Positions 1 through 8,480 are shown, numbered from the stretch's first letter. The stretch is 64,000 bases of DNA from Parachlamydia sp. AcF125 (GCF_018342475.1 NZ_JAEMUD010000001.1:186001-250000), one strand, 5' to 3'. The notes: a model not told the origin generated them from the letters alone. Numbers and translations: made by a program.

Positions 1-711
1 TAAAATTTGGAAAAGTTTTTGACTTGCTTGATTAAATTGGTACCATCTCACTCCTAACCTGGTTAATGCATAACATCCCAGCAATAAAGGCAAAAAAAGG
101 GCAATTTGTGCTAAAGGTTCAGTTGGAATCCAAAGTTGAAGGATAAGCATCAGAAGTAACGAAAAGACAAAAATTAAGCTTTCACAAGAGGATTGGATCA
201 GAGGTCCGAATAAACGCCGAAACCACGAATCAGACGTTTGATAAGCAAAAAATTCTTCAAATTTTGGTTCCTGATAAGCCATTCTTCCCACATGCGCCAG
301 TTCATGCGCTAATAATTCATTGCGATCATACAAACCTAAATATTTAGTTTGGGAAGCAAAATTTTTACGCAATTGAAGAAGAGCAGATAAAGGATCTGTT
401 TCCCTCAATTGAAAAATCCAGGCGCACCCTCCATGCCAGGGAGCTAACTTAGCATTACTAAAAAAAAGGGGAACCCAGCTAGGTTTTATGCCATACAAGG
501 TCTGTGTTTTCTTCCAAACAGCATAAAAAAATGAAGGATTTGCAAGCTCCTCTGCCTGAAAGGGAAGTGCGCCTCCTAAAACTTGTGAAAGTCGTCGTTT
601 TAAGCTTAAGCAATAATGCACGCGTTGTAAAAAAAATTCCTCTGTTTCCTCAGGGCCAGGAAGCAAACCCTCTTCGCTCCACTGGATCCATTCTTCTTTT
701 GTGCTCAACAT
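1..711 (-). CDS. Membrane zinc metalloprotease-like protein, cut by left window edge
   Basis: An open frame of 237 codons runs from an ATG at 711 to the window edge with no stop, so the C-terminus is missing. The direct sign of function is the zinc-protease motif HELAH at about residues 136-140, followed some 12 residues later by an acidic EEFFAY stretch that could supply the third metal ligand. Residues from about 175 to 225 are strongly hydrophobic and form one or two membrane segments, so the protein is probably membrane-anchored with the protease motif ahead of the anchor. AAAGGAAACAG just upstream of the ATG is a fair ribosome binding site. I do not recognise the family; the protease role is inferred from the motif and the HELAH/EEF spacing. 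Substrate unknown. Confidence 0.7.
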   Translation of the reverse strand, partial: MLSTKEEWIQWSEEGLLPGPEETEEFFLQRVHYCLSLKRRLSQVLGGALPFQAEELANPSFFYAVWKKTQTLYGIKPSWVPLFFSNAKLAPWHGGCAWIFQLRETDPLSALLQLRKNFASQTKYLGLYDRNELLAHELAHVGRMAYQEPKFEEFFAYQTSDSWFRRLFGPLIQSSCESLIFVFSLLLMLILQLWIPTEPLAQIALFLPLLLGCYALTRLGVRWYQFNQASQKLFQIL

Positions 712-736
712 CTGTTTCCTTTTTAGCTCCCTTTTT

Positions 737-928
737 TTACTCCCTTTTCTCAATAAACAAAAGGAAAAAGCCGAGATAGATAAAGCCAGTCACCATTGAC
801 TTTCCTCCTATTGGTTTAAATAAGAAAGGAGCCTTTATACTCCCTCGCATAAAAGAACACAGCAGTTGAGTCAAAAACCCCGCCTGTTTTTTTAAATGTT
901 TAATCCTATAAAGGGAACGTTTTTTCAT
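737..928 (-). CDS. Possible small basic membrane protein (63 aa)
   Basis: This ORF lies 25 bases ahead of the HELAH protease gene on the same strand and does not overlap any other gene. The product would have a very basic N-terminus (MKKRSLYRIKHLKK) and a hydrophobic C-terminal stretch (MVTGFIYLGFFLLF), as in a one-span membrane peptide. There is no clear ribosome binding site at 928 and I recognise no family. It may be a real co-transcribed small gene or chance. Confidence 0.28.
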   Translation of the reverse strand: MKKRSLYRIKHLKKQAGFLTQLLCSFMRGSIKAPFLFKPIGGKSMVTGFIYLGFFLLFIEKRE

Positions 929-1242
929 TAGCGAATTTCTCTATCTTCACTTTTTAAACCTCTAGCTTAAAAAAACTTTAAAAAAGGCTCCTTCAAGCAG
1001 CTTATTAATTTTAAATCCCTTTAATTTCCTCAGAAATTCCCTTCGTTTTTCTCTGCATTCCATAGGTTAAAAAACCTTTTGACTACAGCAAGCATTCCAG
1101 AAAAAATAGGCCTTTACTTTTTATTAAGGTTTGAAATACTATACGTGGGGTGAATTCAACACAAATGCTTTACTTTGCTCCATTTGCGCAAGCATCGCAT
1201 TTCCGTGATTTTATTTTAATCGAGATCTAACTGGAGACAAGA
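929..1242. other. Intergenic region, AT-rich
   Basis: No convincing coding frame or RNA gene is visible between the small ORF at 737-928 and the 29-codon gene at 1243. The stretch is rich in A/T homopolymers. It should contain the promoter of the rightward small-ribosomal-protein/mnmG/lplA transcript, but I found no clear -35/-10 pair. Confidence 0.4.
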
Positions 1243-1332
1243 ATGTCGTCTGTAAAAAAGAAAAGAAAGGCGAAAATATCCAAGCACAAGCGTAAAAAAC
1301 GCAGCCGCCGCGATCGTCATAAAACCAAATAA
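1243..1332 (+). CDS. bS22-like (AURKAIP1/COX24 domain) small ribosomal protein, 29 aa
   Basis: A 29-codon ORF starts at ATG 1243 behind a GGAG ribosome binding site and stops at TAA 1332. The product begins MSSVKKKRKAKISKHKRKKR and is almost entirely Lys/Arg. The pattern M-x-S-V-x-K-K-R-[KR]-x-[KR]-[MI]-[SA]-K-[HK] is that of the AURKAIP1/COX24 C-terminal domain family. That family includes mycobacterial ribosomal protein bS22 and mitochondrial mS38, which sit on the small ribosomal subunit near the decoding region. Family membership is read from the sequence; location on this organism's ribosome is inferred. Genes this short are often missed by gene callers. It directly precedes mnmG. Confidence 0.8.
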   Translation: MSSVKKKRKAKISKHKRKKRSRRDRHKTK

Positions 1333-1338
1333 GGAGTC

Positions 1339-1380
1339 TTTCCTTCCCGCAAACCACTTGAATGCTGCGCGGGAAGGAAA
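1339..1380 (+). promoter_or_regulatory. Perfect 12-bp hairpin between the bS22-like gene and mnmG
   Basis: The arms TTTCCTTCCCGC (1339-1350) and GCGGGAAGGAAA (1369-1380) are perfect reverse complements with an 18-base loop. The right arm carries the purine-rich GGGAAGGAAA that could be the Shine-Dalgarno of the downstream gene. The hairpin could therefore attenuate transcription or mask mnmG initiation. Only CTTTT follows a few bases later, so it is a poor classical terminator. Confidence 0.55.
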
Positions 1381-1407
1381 AACCTCCTTTTGCATCTGGT
1401 AATTCAA

Positions 1408-3246
1408 ATGTGGAAATTTCCAAAAAAATACGATGTCATAGTCATGGGTGGTGGCCATGCAGGTTGCGAAGCCGCTTTTGCTGCCTCTGGTATGGGCGCG
1501 CAAACCTTATTGCTCACCATGAACTTAGACACAATCGGGAAAATGAGCTGCAACCCTGCCATTGGAGGCATTGCGAAGGGACACATCGTCCGCGAAATCG
1601 ATGCTTTGGGCGGCATTATGGGAAAAGTGATAGATGTCACCGGCATTCAATACCGCATGCTCAACTCAACCCGAGGGCCTTCTGTATGGGCGCCACGCGC
1701 GCAAGCAGACAAAAATGCCTATCAAATGGAAGTGAAACACCGCCTAGAGCAGCAACCCCGCCTAGAAATCAAACAAGGGACCATTGAAGATCTGATCGTT
1801 GAAAATGATCGGATTCAAGGCGTTGTGACTAAAGAAGGCATTATTTATTATACTTCTACTCTCATCATTTCTTCCGGGACTTTTTTGCGCGGGCTTCTCC
1901 ACATTGGCGAAACCCATTATTCGGGAGGACGGGCCGGAGATCAACCCTCCGTAGGGCTTTCTGCTAGTCTCGAAAAATTTGGATTTAAACTTGGCCGTTT
2001 AAAAACAGGCACACCGCCTCGAGTCAACAGACGCTCAATCGATTTTAGCTTAACTGAAGAGCAACCCGGTGACCCGAACGTTAAATTTTCGTTTGATGAT
2101 GAGGGCCGCTCACGCCTTCCGCAAGTTTCTTGCCATATCACTTATACCACAGAAGAGACTAAACAAATTATCCTCTCCAATCTTCATCGCTCCCCGATGT
2201 ATTCAGGGCAAATTAAAGGTATTGGCACACGCTATTGCCCTTCTATTGAAGATAAAGTAGTCCGTTTTGCTGATAAAGAGAGGCATCAAATTTTTTTAGA
2301 GCCAGAAGGATTACAAACCGAAGAAATCTATGTCAATGGGGTTTCCTCCTCCCTCCCTTTTGATGTGCAACTCGCTTTCATTCAAAGTATTCCAGCCTTG
2401 AGAAACGCGGAGATCATGCGCCCTGCCTATGCGATTGAATACGATTATGTCACTAGTGGGCAAATGACAGCTTCTCTTGAAACAATCCACCTTGAAGGTT
2501 TATTTCTAGCTGGGCAAATCAATGGAACTTCAGGTTATGAAGAAGCTGCAGGGCAAGGCTTAATCGCTGGAATTAATGCGGCGAGTAAAGTTTTAAATCA
2601 GCCTCCTTTAATCCTCAATAGAAGTGAAGCCTACATTGGCGTCATGATCGATGATTTAATCACTAAAGGATTAGACGAACCTTATCGGATGTTTACAAGT
2701 CGAGCCGAGCACCGCCTTTTGCTCCGCCAGGATAATGCAGATCTCCGCCTTCGCCATTATGGATATGAAAAAGGGCTCATCACTGTAGAGCAACATGCTC
2801 GTCTGCAACATAAAAAGCAAACCATACAGGAAGAAACGGCACGCCTTGGAAAAGTGTTTAAGCAGCTAAATGGCAAAGGGTATTCCTTAGCGCAACTTCT
2901 TTGTAGGCCTGAGATCACTTACCAAACCTTATTGAAGGATTATCCCGCAGATGTGTTTGACTATGGGGAAGATATCAATATGCAGATCCAGCTCGATCTG
3001 TCTTATGCTGGCTACATTGAAAGACAAAAAGGGGAAGTGGCAAAGTTTGAGCATATTGAGAATATCCGCATTCCGGAAAAGTTCGAATTTTCTTCAGTTC
3101 CTGGCTTACGCAACGAAGCAAAAGAAAAATTAAAAAAACACTCCCCTTTCACTCTCGGGCAAGCTTCGCGGATTTCAGGGGTTTCCCCTGCTGATATTTC
3201 GATCTTGATGATTGCTCTCGCCAAACCTCGCGTCATTGCACCTTAG
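1408..3246 (+). CDS. mnmG: tRNA uridine-5-carboxymethylaminomethyl synthesis enzyme MnmG (GidA)
   Basis: With MnmE, MnmG uses FAD, NADH and methylene-tetrahydrofolate to make the (carboxymethyl)aminomethyl modification at wobble uridine 34 of tRNAs reading split codon boxes. The N-terminal FAD-binding motif GGGHAGCEAA sits at about residues 14-23, followed by the family signatures MSCNPAIGGIAKGHIVREID and RMFTSRAEHRLLLRQDNADL. The length of about 612 residues is normal. I prefer ATG 1408 because the product then begins MWKFPKKYDVIV, as I recall for chlamydial homologues. A TTG at 1390 in the same frame would add six residues and lies nearer the purine-rich hairpin arm. lplA follows 7 bases after the stop, an order also found in Chlamydia. 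Confidence 0.96.
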   Translation: MWKFPKKYDVIVMGGGHAGCEAAFAASGMGAQTLLLTMNLDTIGKMSCNPAIGGIAKGHIVREIDALGGIMGKVIDVTGIQYRMLNSTRGPSVWAPRAQADKNAYQMEVKHRLEQQPRLEIKQGTIEDLIVENDRIQGVVTKEGIIYYTSTLIISSGTFLRGLLHIGETHYSGGRAGDQPSVGLSASLEKFGFKLGRLKTGTPPRVNRRSIDFSLTEEQPGDPNVKFSFDDEGRSRLPQVSCHITYTTEETKQIILSNLHRSPMYSGQIKGIGTRYCPSIEDKVVRFADKERHQIFLEPEGLQTEEIYVNGVSSSLPFDVQLAFIQSIPALRNAEIMRPAYAIEYDYVTSGQMTASLETIHLEGLFLAGQINGTSGYEEAAGQGLIAGINAASKVLNQPPLILNRSEAYIGVMIDDLITKGLDEPYRMFTSRAEHRLLLRQDNADLRLRHYGYEKGLITVEQHARLQHKKQTIQEETARLGKVFKQLNGKGYSLAQLLCRPEITYQTLLKDYPADVFDYGEDINMQIQLDLSYAGYIERQKGEVAKFEHIENIRIPEKFEFSSVPGLRNEAKEKLKKHSPFTLGQASRISGVSPADISILMIALAKPRVIAP

Positions 3247-3253
3247 GAATTTC

Positions 3254-4045
3254 ATGCCCGATGTGAGTCACTCGCAAAAACCTCTTATGCACCTCGCTTT
3301 TTTAGAAGGCTGCTCAATTTTTCGGCAATTACAACTTGAGGAGGCTTTGCTAAGGACCGATTCACGCAATTGGTGCTTGCTCAACACTTCTGTTGAGCCT
3401 GCTATAGTGATGGGGATTTCAGGACAGGTCGAATCTCTTCTAAATCTAGGCAAGCTTGAAAAAGCTCCCGTTCCTGTGATTCGCCGTTATAGTGGAGGAG
3501 GCACGGTTTATGTAGACGCCAACACCTATTTTGTCTCTTTTATCATCCAAAAAAGCTGCTTGCAAGCACCGGCATACCCTGAATTTATCCATCAGTGGGC
3601 CAAACAGTTTTATATCCGAGTTTTTTATGACTCTGCCTTTCAGCTATTAGAAAATGATTACGTATTTGGCATGCGGAAATTTGGAGGAAATGCCCAATAC
3701 ATTAGGCGAGACCGCATTGCCCATCATACCTCTTTCTTATGGGACTTCGATCCCATAGCCATGGAATATCTCCTTCTTCCTCAGAAGACCCCTCGCTACC
3801 GAAATTCCCGTTCACACAGCGATTTTCTCTGCTCCTTGCGAGATCGCTTTTCAACCAAAAAAAAGCTGGAAGAGGAATTGATCAAAGCCTTGTATCAGGC
3901 ATATCAAGTTGTCCCAATGCCCCTAGAACACCTCTTAGAAATGGAAAAAGCACCTCATCGACAAGCAACAAGCTATGTCAATTTGCCTTCTTTTATCCAA
4001 CCCGCAGCTAATCTTTCTTCTTGCGCCCAACTCGTAATTAATTGA
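3254..4045 (+). CDS. lplA: Lipoate-protein ligase A family protein
   Basis: LplA-type enzymes attach lipoate to the E2 or H subunits of 2-oxoacid dehydrogenase and glycine-cleavage complexes. An intracellular bacterium would use it to scavenge host lipoate. The lipoate-binding signature RRYSGGGTVYVD is clear at about residue 80. Further on, KFGGNAQYIRRDRIAHHTSF matches the conserved Lys/Asn/His block of the fold. The open frame extends back to 3212, inside mnmG, but ATG 3254 has AGGAA just upstream and lies 7 bases after the mnmG stop, giving 263 residues. The 3' end overlaps the convergent nucleotidyltransferase gene by 73 bases. A related lipoyl/octanoyl transferase role cannot be excluded. 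Confidence 0.9.
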   Translation: MPDVSHSQKPLMHLAFLEGCSIFRQLQLEEALLRTDSRNWCLLNTSVEPAIVMGISGQVESLLNLGKLEKAPVPVIRRYSGGGTVYVDANTYFVSFIIQKSCLQAPAYPEFIHQWAKQFYIRVFYDSAFQLLENDYVFGMRKFGGNAQYIRRDRIAHHTSFLWDFDPIAMEYLLLPQKTPRYRNSRSHSDFLCSLRDRFSTKKKLEEELIKALYQAYQVVPMPLEHLLEMEKAPHRQATSYVNLPSFIQPAANLSSCAQLVIN

Positions 4046-4704
4046 TTAGCTTTTTCTAAATCACCTGGAAAATCCACCTCCACACACTCATCGGCAGCAA
4101 TTTTAACGGGGGCGACCTGCATTCCCGCATCAATGCACCATTGAATGGCTTTTTCAAAGTATTCTTTATCAGGACAGCGGGCGAGATTTTCCCGAAACAG
4201 CGGCAGGTCTTTTTTAGTCATAAAATTAATGCCAACTGCTTCTCCTTCCGGGTCTTCTACCTCTTTTGAAACCTGGGTAATGAACTTTCCTGCATGTGTG
4301 CGATATTTGACCTCTTCTCCCCCCACGGTTGCGATATTTACTGCCATGCAGGTCGCTTGGCAAGCTAAAACTTTTTGTAATACCGAAGGGCGAAACACCA
4401 CATCCCCATTCATCCAAAGCACATCTTCCTCAATTTTTCGGAATGCTCGCCACAGGCTTTTGGCCGTGTTTTCTTCAGCAAAGCGGGAGTTATATACAAA
4501 TAAAGCCTCGGGGAAGGCTTCTAAGACTTTTTCTTTCTGATACCCTACTACAATTAACGTATCGTGCACAGAAAAATAGGGCGCTAAACGCTCCAATTGA
4601 AGCTCAAGGATGGTTTTTCCATTTAACAACTTAGTCAAAGGCTTAGGACCCTGTTCGTTCCCAAGCCTTTTCCCTGCTCCAGCAGCCAAAATAACCGCTT
4701 TCAT
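3973..4704 (-). CDS. Nucleotidyltransferase, MobA-like / phosphocholine cytidylyltransferase-like
   Basis: This 243-residue protein has the NTP-transferase (GT-A-like Rossmann) fold. It opens with MKAVILAAGAGKRLG, the nucleotide-binding loop, followed by GPKPLTKLLNGKTILE. It continues with VVGYQKEKV, NSRFAEENTAKSLWRA and the metal-binding WMNGDVVF. The NSRF-EEN-A-SL element is like that of LicC-type cytidylyltransferases, which make CDP-choline or similar activated head groups; that substrate is inferred. It sits head-to-tail with the CocE-type hydrolase (15 bases apart) and tail-to-tail with lplA, sharing 73 bases with it. Alternative: a nucleotidyltransferase acting on a sugar phosphate. 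Confidence 0.85.
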   Translation of the reverse strand: MKAVILAAGAGKRLGNEQGPKPLTKLLNGKTILELQLERLAPYFSVHDTLIVVGYQKEKVLEAFPEALFVYNSRFAEENTAKSLWRAFRKIEEDVLWMNGDVVFRPSVLQKVLACQATCMAVNIATVGGEEVKYRTHAGKFITQVSKEVEDPEGEAVGINFMTKKDLPLFRENLARCPDKEYFEKAIQWCIDAGMQVAPVKIAADECVEVDFPGDLEKANQLITSWAQEERLAAGWIKEGKLT

Positions 4705-4719
4705 TCATTCGCCTTTGGT

Positions 4720-6366
4720 TTATTTCTCCACAATTGGCAAAATAATGCATGAAGGGCATCCACTGCCCATGTAGATCGTATTGCACGCGACTGTAGAGTT
4801 TCCTGAATATTCTCCTAATAACCCAATATTAGGATTTTTTTCAAAGCGAGGATAATTAGAGCTTGTAATAACCACTCGTATAGAGTGTCCTTTAGCGAAA
4901 ACTTGGCTCGTAGACCAAAGATCTACCTCTATCTTTAAAGGTTTGGTTGGATCCAAGGCTTCATCTTTTGACTTAATTCCTGTACGGTAATGTCCATCCA
5001 CAATTAGAATACTTTTCCCATCCGGGTAAACATCGCTTAACCTGACAGACACATCTGTATTAGGCGCGGAAGAAGTTAAAAAGATATGCGCTTTTAAACG
5101 CCCTGTCACTTCTACATCCTTTTCCAACGGAGCAGATGTAAAGACCAAGACGTCCTCTCTTTTTTCAATTTCCCGTTGATCTTTAGGACCTGACTCTAGA
5201 AAAAGGTTTCTTCCACCGATGGTGGGAACTGGGTTATTTGGATCATAACAATAGTTCATTGCTCCTAGGTTAACAGGCTCAGCCTTTTCTAATTTTTTAG
5301 CCTGCGTGAAATAAAAAGGAGTTTCTTTGGCTGCAGGAGGCCAGGAGTCTGCAGATTTCCATCTATTTCCACTAGAAGCGGTTCCATCGAACGGCCCCAT
5401 CACATAATAAAGCACTGTAGGCCAATCTTTTGTGTTATTTATATCCTTTAAGTGAAAATCGAACCAACGCTCAGGAGAAATGTCAATAGGAGGCGCTATG
5501 CCTTCAGGGGGAACTTGAAAATCTCCCAAATCCAGGGTGAGGGGCCAATAGTGATGCCAGGGTCCAATGATTAATTTTTGCTTTCCTTTAGCTCCTACAT
5601 TTCCCCTTTCTTGTCTGGAAACAAAAGCATCAATGGTTCCTTGAATGAAAGTATCAAACCAACCTCCATATAAAACGCCGGGAACATTAACTTGATGCGC
5701 GACTTCCATTGTATTAAGTTGTTTCCAAAACCCGTCATAATAAGGATGTGTGCAGACATAACTGTGTACTCCCGGATCGCGGGCACAGTATCCTAGCCAA
5801 CGCTCTGCTTGATTTTTCAGTAACTGCCCATCAGGATAAGTGGCATGATGATACATACTTGCCAGCCCGAAACGCACATATTGACATCTGAGCGAAGGGG
5901 GTGCGGAGGGAGCCATTAACAATTGGGTAATTCCCATGGCTGACGTGCCAATTGTCCCAACCTTTCCATTAGACCAATCACACTTTGCTAAACATTCCAC
6001 CGTATCATAGCCATCTTGCAAATCACCCCATCCATCGCTAAGAAAAGGAAACGTTTTACCTTCAGGGTCTAGCCCGCTACGTGTGGTTTGAATCGCCACC
6101 ACATAGCCACGCTCCTTTAAAGGGACATAGGCCAGGGCAAAAGGAGTGGAGGGGCCCGAAGGATTGCGAAGAAGAATGCATGGAAGTTTTTCCCCAGAAA
6201 CCGTAGATGGGAAGTAAAGGGCTGTGGGAAGCTTTTTTCCGTCCCGCATCGGAAGCATGACTACTCGATCGGGTTTCGGAAAATTAACATCTTGTCCTAA
6301 TAGGAAAGACTTAGTTAAATAAAATAGTAAAATAAAACAAACATAAATGAGACGTTTTTTATTCAC
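4720..6366 (-). CDS. Secreted CocE/NonD family hydrolase (X-Pro dipeptidyl-peptidase-like)
   Basis: The protein has 548 residues. A basic start and a hydrophobic stretch (residues 5-23, YVCFILLFYLTKSFLLG) form a signal peptide, so it is probably exported. The alpha/beta-hydrolase domain contains the nucleophile elbow GTSAMG with Ser about 142. The block GPWHHYWPLTLDLGDF and a C-terminal beta-rich domain with RVVITSSNYPRFEKNPN are typical of the CocE/NonD (PF02129/PF08530) families, which cleave acyl esters or X-Pro peptides. The length matches the family. The gene is the first of a leftward pair with the nucleotidyltransferase. The natural substrate is not evident. Confidence 0.88.
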   Translation of the reverse strand: MNKKRLIYVCFILLFYLTKSFLLGQDVNFPKPDRVVMLPMRDGKKLPTALYFPSTVSGEKLPCILLRNPSGPSTPFALAYVPLKERGYVVAIQTTRSGLDPEGKTFPFLSDGWGDLQDGYDTVECLAKCDWSNGKVGTIGTSAMGITQLLMAPSAPPSLRCQYVRFGLASMYHHATYPDGQLLKNQAERWLGYCARDPGVHSYVCTHPYYDGFWKQLNTMEVAHQVNVPGVLYGGWFDTFIQGTIDAFVSRQERGNVGAKGKQKLIIGPWHHYWPLTLDLGDFQVPPEGIAPPIDISPERWFDFHLKDINNTKDWPTVLYYVMGPFDGTASSGNRWKSADSWPPAAKETPFYFTQAKKLEKAEPVNLGAMNYCYDPNNPVPTIGGRNLFLESGPKDQREIEKREDVLVFTSAPLEKDVEVTGRLKAHIFLTSSAPNTDVSVRLSDVYPDGKSILIVDGHYRTGIKSKDEALDPTKPLKIEVDLWSTSQVFAKGHSIRVVITSSNYPRFEKNPNIGLLGEYSGNSTVACNTIYMGSGCPSCIILPIVEK

Positions 6367-6454
6367 AATAACCTCAAAATGCTAAAAGAAAACAATTTCT
6401 TATACCATATTTGAGGCTAAAGTGCAAAGTTATTTTCCTTCTCTTCCGATTCCT

Positions 6455-7819
6455 TTAGGCAGTCTTCGCAATCGACTCCTCATTCACCACGGTTTTACTC
6501 CGCTTAGTAATGGACCAAGAAGGTAAAAGCAAGGCGATCGAAAAAATCCCGCAGACCACTAAAGCAATAAAAAATCCGGCCCATCCAATCTCTTGAGAAA
6601 TTTTCCCTAAAGGATAGCCAGAAGCTGCAGCACCCATATAGGCAAACCATCCAGCAAAACCCGTCGCCGTAGCAGCCGCTTTTTTATGAGACAATTCGAC
6701 GCACGCCACTCCAATAAGCAGCTGTGGGCCAAATATCGCAAACCCAAGAGCTAGCATGGAAATCGAATCTAACCATGGATATCCTCCAGGAACCAACCAA
6801 AAGGCTAGGATAGATAGAAGCATTAAGACAGAAAATAAAACATTTACAGGCCCTCTTCTAGCAGAAAAGAAATAATCAGAAGCCCAGCCTGCTACTAAAT
6901 TTCCAAAAAAGCCTCCTACCTCAAATAATGACACGCAGCCATTCGCCTTTAATTGGGTATAGCCTTTCACTTCAATTAAATACAGAGCAGTCCAATCATT
7001 GACCCCCGTTCTGATAAAATACACAAAAAAATAGGCAAAAGATAAAAGCCAAATCATGGGGTTTTTTAGGATGTATTCCATCAGAATTTCCTTGGTAGAG
7101 ATTTTAGTCTCCCCATTTTCATCCTCACTTCTTTCCATTTCATTATGAAATTTTTCTATGGAAGGTAATCCGATTGATTGAGGCGTATCCCTAAGTCGAT
7201 TAATGAGATAAAAACTGGACAAGATACAAACCATACCCGGCACGTACATTCCCGCGCGCCAATCATCAAAATAATAGATACAAAATCCTACCACCCAAGG
7301 GATCAAAAAAGCACCCACATTATGAGAAACATTCCAGGTTGACCACCAAGATCCTCTTTCAGAATGGGAATACCAATGTGTTAAGAGTCGTGCACAAGGA
7401 GGCCATCCCCATCCTTGAAACCATCCATTTAAACCCCAAAATAAGATAAAAAAGAAAAGGGTTGAAGACATCCCGAATAAGATATTGATGACACCCGTGA
7501 TCATTAGCCCTATCGCCATAAAATAGCGCGCATTCGATTGATCGGAAACAATTCCACTAGCAAATTTACTTGTTCCGTAAGCAATGGAAAAAACGCTTGC
7601 TAAAATTCCCAGTTGGCTCTTGTCATAGCCGAGTTCTGCGACCATACTTGGCATCGCAAAGGTATAACTTTTCCGAGTAAAGTAAAACAAAGCGTATCCA
7701 ATAAACATCGAATACAAAATGCGAATACGCCAATATTTATACTGCTTGCTAATTTCTTCTTGATCTTGAATTTCTGGAAGGTTCGGGGCGGGTTCCAAAA
7801 ATTTGGGCAGAAACCTCAT
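6455..7819 (-). CDS. uhpC: UhpC-type hexose-phosphate/phosphate antiporter (MFS, OPA family)
   Basis: A 454-residue, 12-span major-facilitator protein. The opening block KYWRIRILYSMFIGYALFYFTRKSYTFAMPS and the RGSWWSTWNVSHNVGAFLIP segment are hallmarks of the organophosphate:phosphate antiporter branch (GlpT, UhpT, UhpC). Chlamydiae use such a UhpC protein to import host glucose-6-phosphate, which would feed the pgk/eno pathway encoded elsewhere in the window. ATG 7819 is chosen because TTGGAG lies 8 bases upstream; a TTG at 7831 in frame is less likely. It is the last gene before the rpsT terminator region and is read leftward. Sequence cannot distinguish transporter from sensor, but no two-component partner is adjacent. 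Confidence 0.9.
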   Translation of the reverse strand: MRFLPKFLEPAPNLPEIQDQEEISKQYKYWRIRILYSMFIGYALFYFTRKSYTFAMPSMVAELGYDKSQLGILASVFSIAYGTSKFASGIVSDQSNARYFMAIGLMITGVINILFGMSSTLFFFILFWGLNGWFQGWGWPPCARLLTHWYSHSERGSWWSTWNVSHNVGAFLIPWVVGFCIYYFDDWRAGMYVPGMVCILSSFYLINRLRDTPQSIGLPSIEKFHNEMERSEDENGETKISTKEILMEYILKNPMIWLLSFAYFFVYFIRTGVNDWTALYLIEVKGYTQLKANGCVSLFEVGGFFGNLVAGWASDYFFSARRGPVNVLFSVLMLLSILAFWLVPGGYPWLDSISMLALGFAIFGPQLLIGVACVELSHKKAAATATGFAGWFAYMGAAASGYPLGKISQEIGWAGFFIALVVCGIFSIALLLPSWSITKRSKTVVNEESIAKTA

Positions 7820-7954
7820 GCACAACTCCAAAAAGTTAAGGGTGAATCATTGTCCTCTTTTTAGCCCTACAGTCAATAATGTTCAAGCACTAATCCAATA
7901 AGCAAAGAGAGTAAACGTCAAAGAATAAGGAGGTTAAGGAAAGGAAAAACATTC

Positions 7955-7993
7955 TAAAAAAAATAAAGCCTACAGCTAAGAGCATGTAGGCTT
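7955..7993 (-). terminator. Rho-independent terminator of rpsT
   Basis: On the minus strand, AAGCCTACA (7993-7985) and TGTAGGCTT (7974-7966) form a perfect 9-bp stem with a 10-base loop. It is followed by TATTTTTTTT (to about 7955). The hairpin begins 12 bases after the rpsT stop. Confidence 0.85.
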
Positions 7994-8005
7994 AAAGAAA
8001 TATGA

Positions 8006-8296
8006 CTAGGCAGGGATAACTGCACGAGCTGCCAAACGAGATTTAGTACGGCTAGCTTTATTGAGCTTGTATACCCCCTTTTTTACACCTTTATCCATTA
8101 GGCTGTAAACTTCGTTCAAACGCTCTTTGATTAAAGCAGGGTCTTTTTTTGCCACCGTTTCTTCGAAGTGACGGATAGCTGTACGGACGCTCGATTTAAA
8201 CGCTTTGTTTCTTAAGCGTCTTTTTTCATTCTGTAAATCGCGCTTTAAAGGGGTGGGGACTTTTTCTTTTTTTTTGACAGGAGCTTCTTTAGCCAT
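8006..8296 (-). CDS. rpsT: 30S ribosomal protein S20
   Basis: A 96-residue basic helical protein that binds 16S rRNA early in small-subunit assembly. The blocks NEKRRLRNKAFKSSVRTAI and DKGVKKGVYKLNKASRTKSR are diagnostic of S20, including the conserved KGVxHKNxAxRxKSRL-like C-terminal motif. It carries a short Lys-rich N-terminal extension (KKKEKVPTPLK). It is monocistronic, with its own terminator. The proximity of rpsT, a CoiA-like gene and rpoD resembles the order in Chlamydia, although accessory genes have been inserted here. Confidence 0.96.
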   Translation of the reverse strand: MAKEAPVKKKEKVPTPLKRDLQNEKRRLRNKAFKSSVRTAIRHFEETVAKKDPALIKERLNEVYSLMDKGVKKGVYKLNKASRTKSRLAARAVIPA

Positions 8297-8450
8297 TTTT
8301 CCTCTAAATTTTAGTTTAAATCATGAAACTTTTAAGATTTAAAGAATTTCAGTATACCTACATTCGCAAAATTCGTCAAAGTGTAAATTCCTCGCCCCCT
8401 TTAATTAAAAAAACCCATAAAAAGTTCATTACATTTTGTAAAATATATTT

Positions 8451-8480
8451 TTGACAAGCAACAACAAAGTGAGGTATAAT
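8451..8480 (+). promoter_or_regulatory. Consensus sigma-70-type promoter
   Basis: TTGACA (8451-8456) and TATAAT (8475-8480) are separated by 18 bases, both hexamers perfect. The AAGGAG ribosome binding site (8503-8508) and ATG 8513 follow. It drives the first copy of the broken tandem gene. Confidence 0.8.

Noticed and set aside
504-779. 91-codon rightward ORF
   Set aside because: Lies opposite the HELAH protease frame, which has the recognisable motif and membrane segments.
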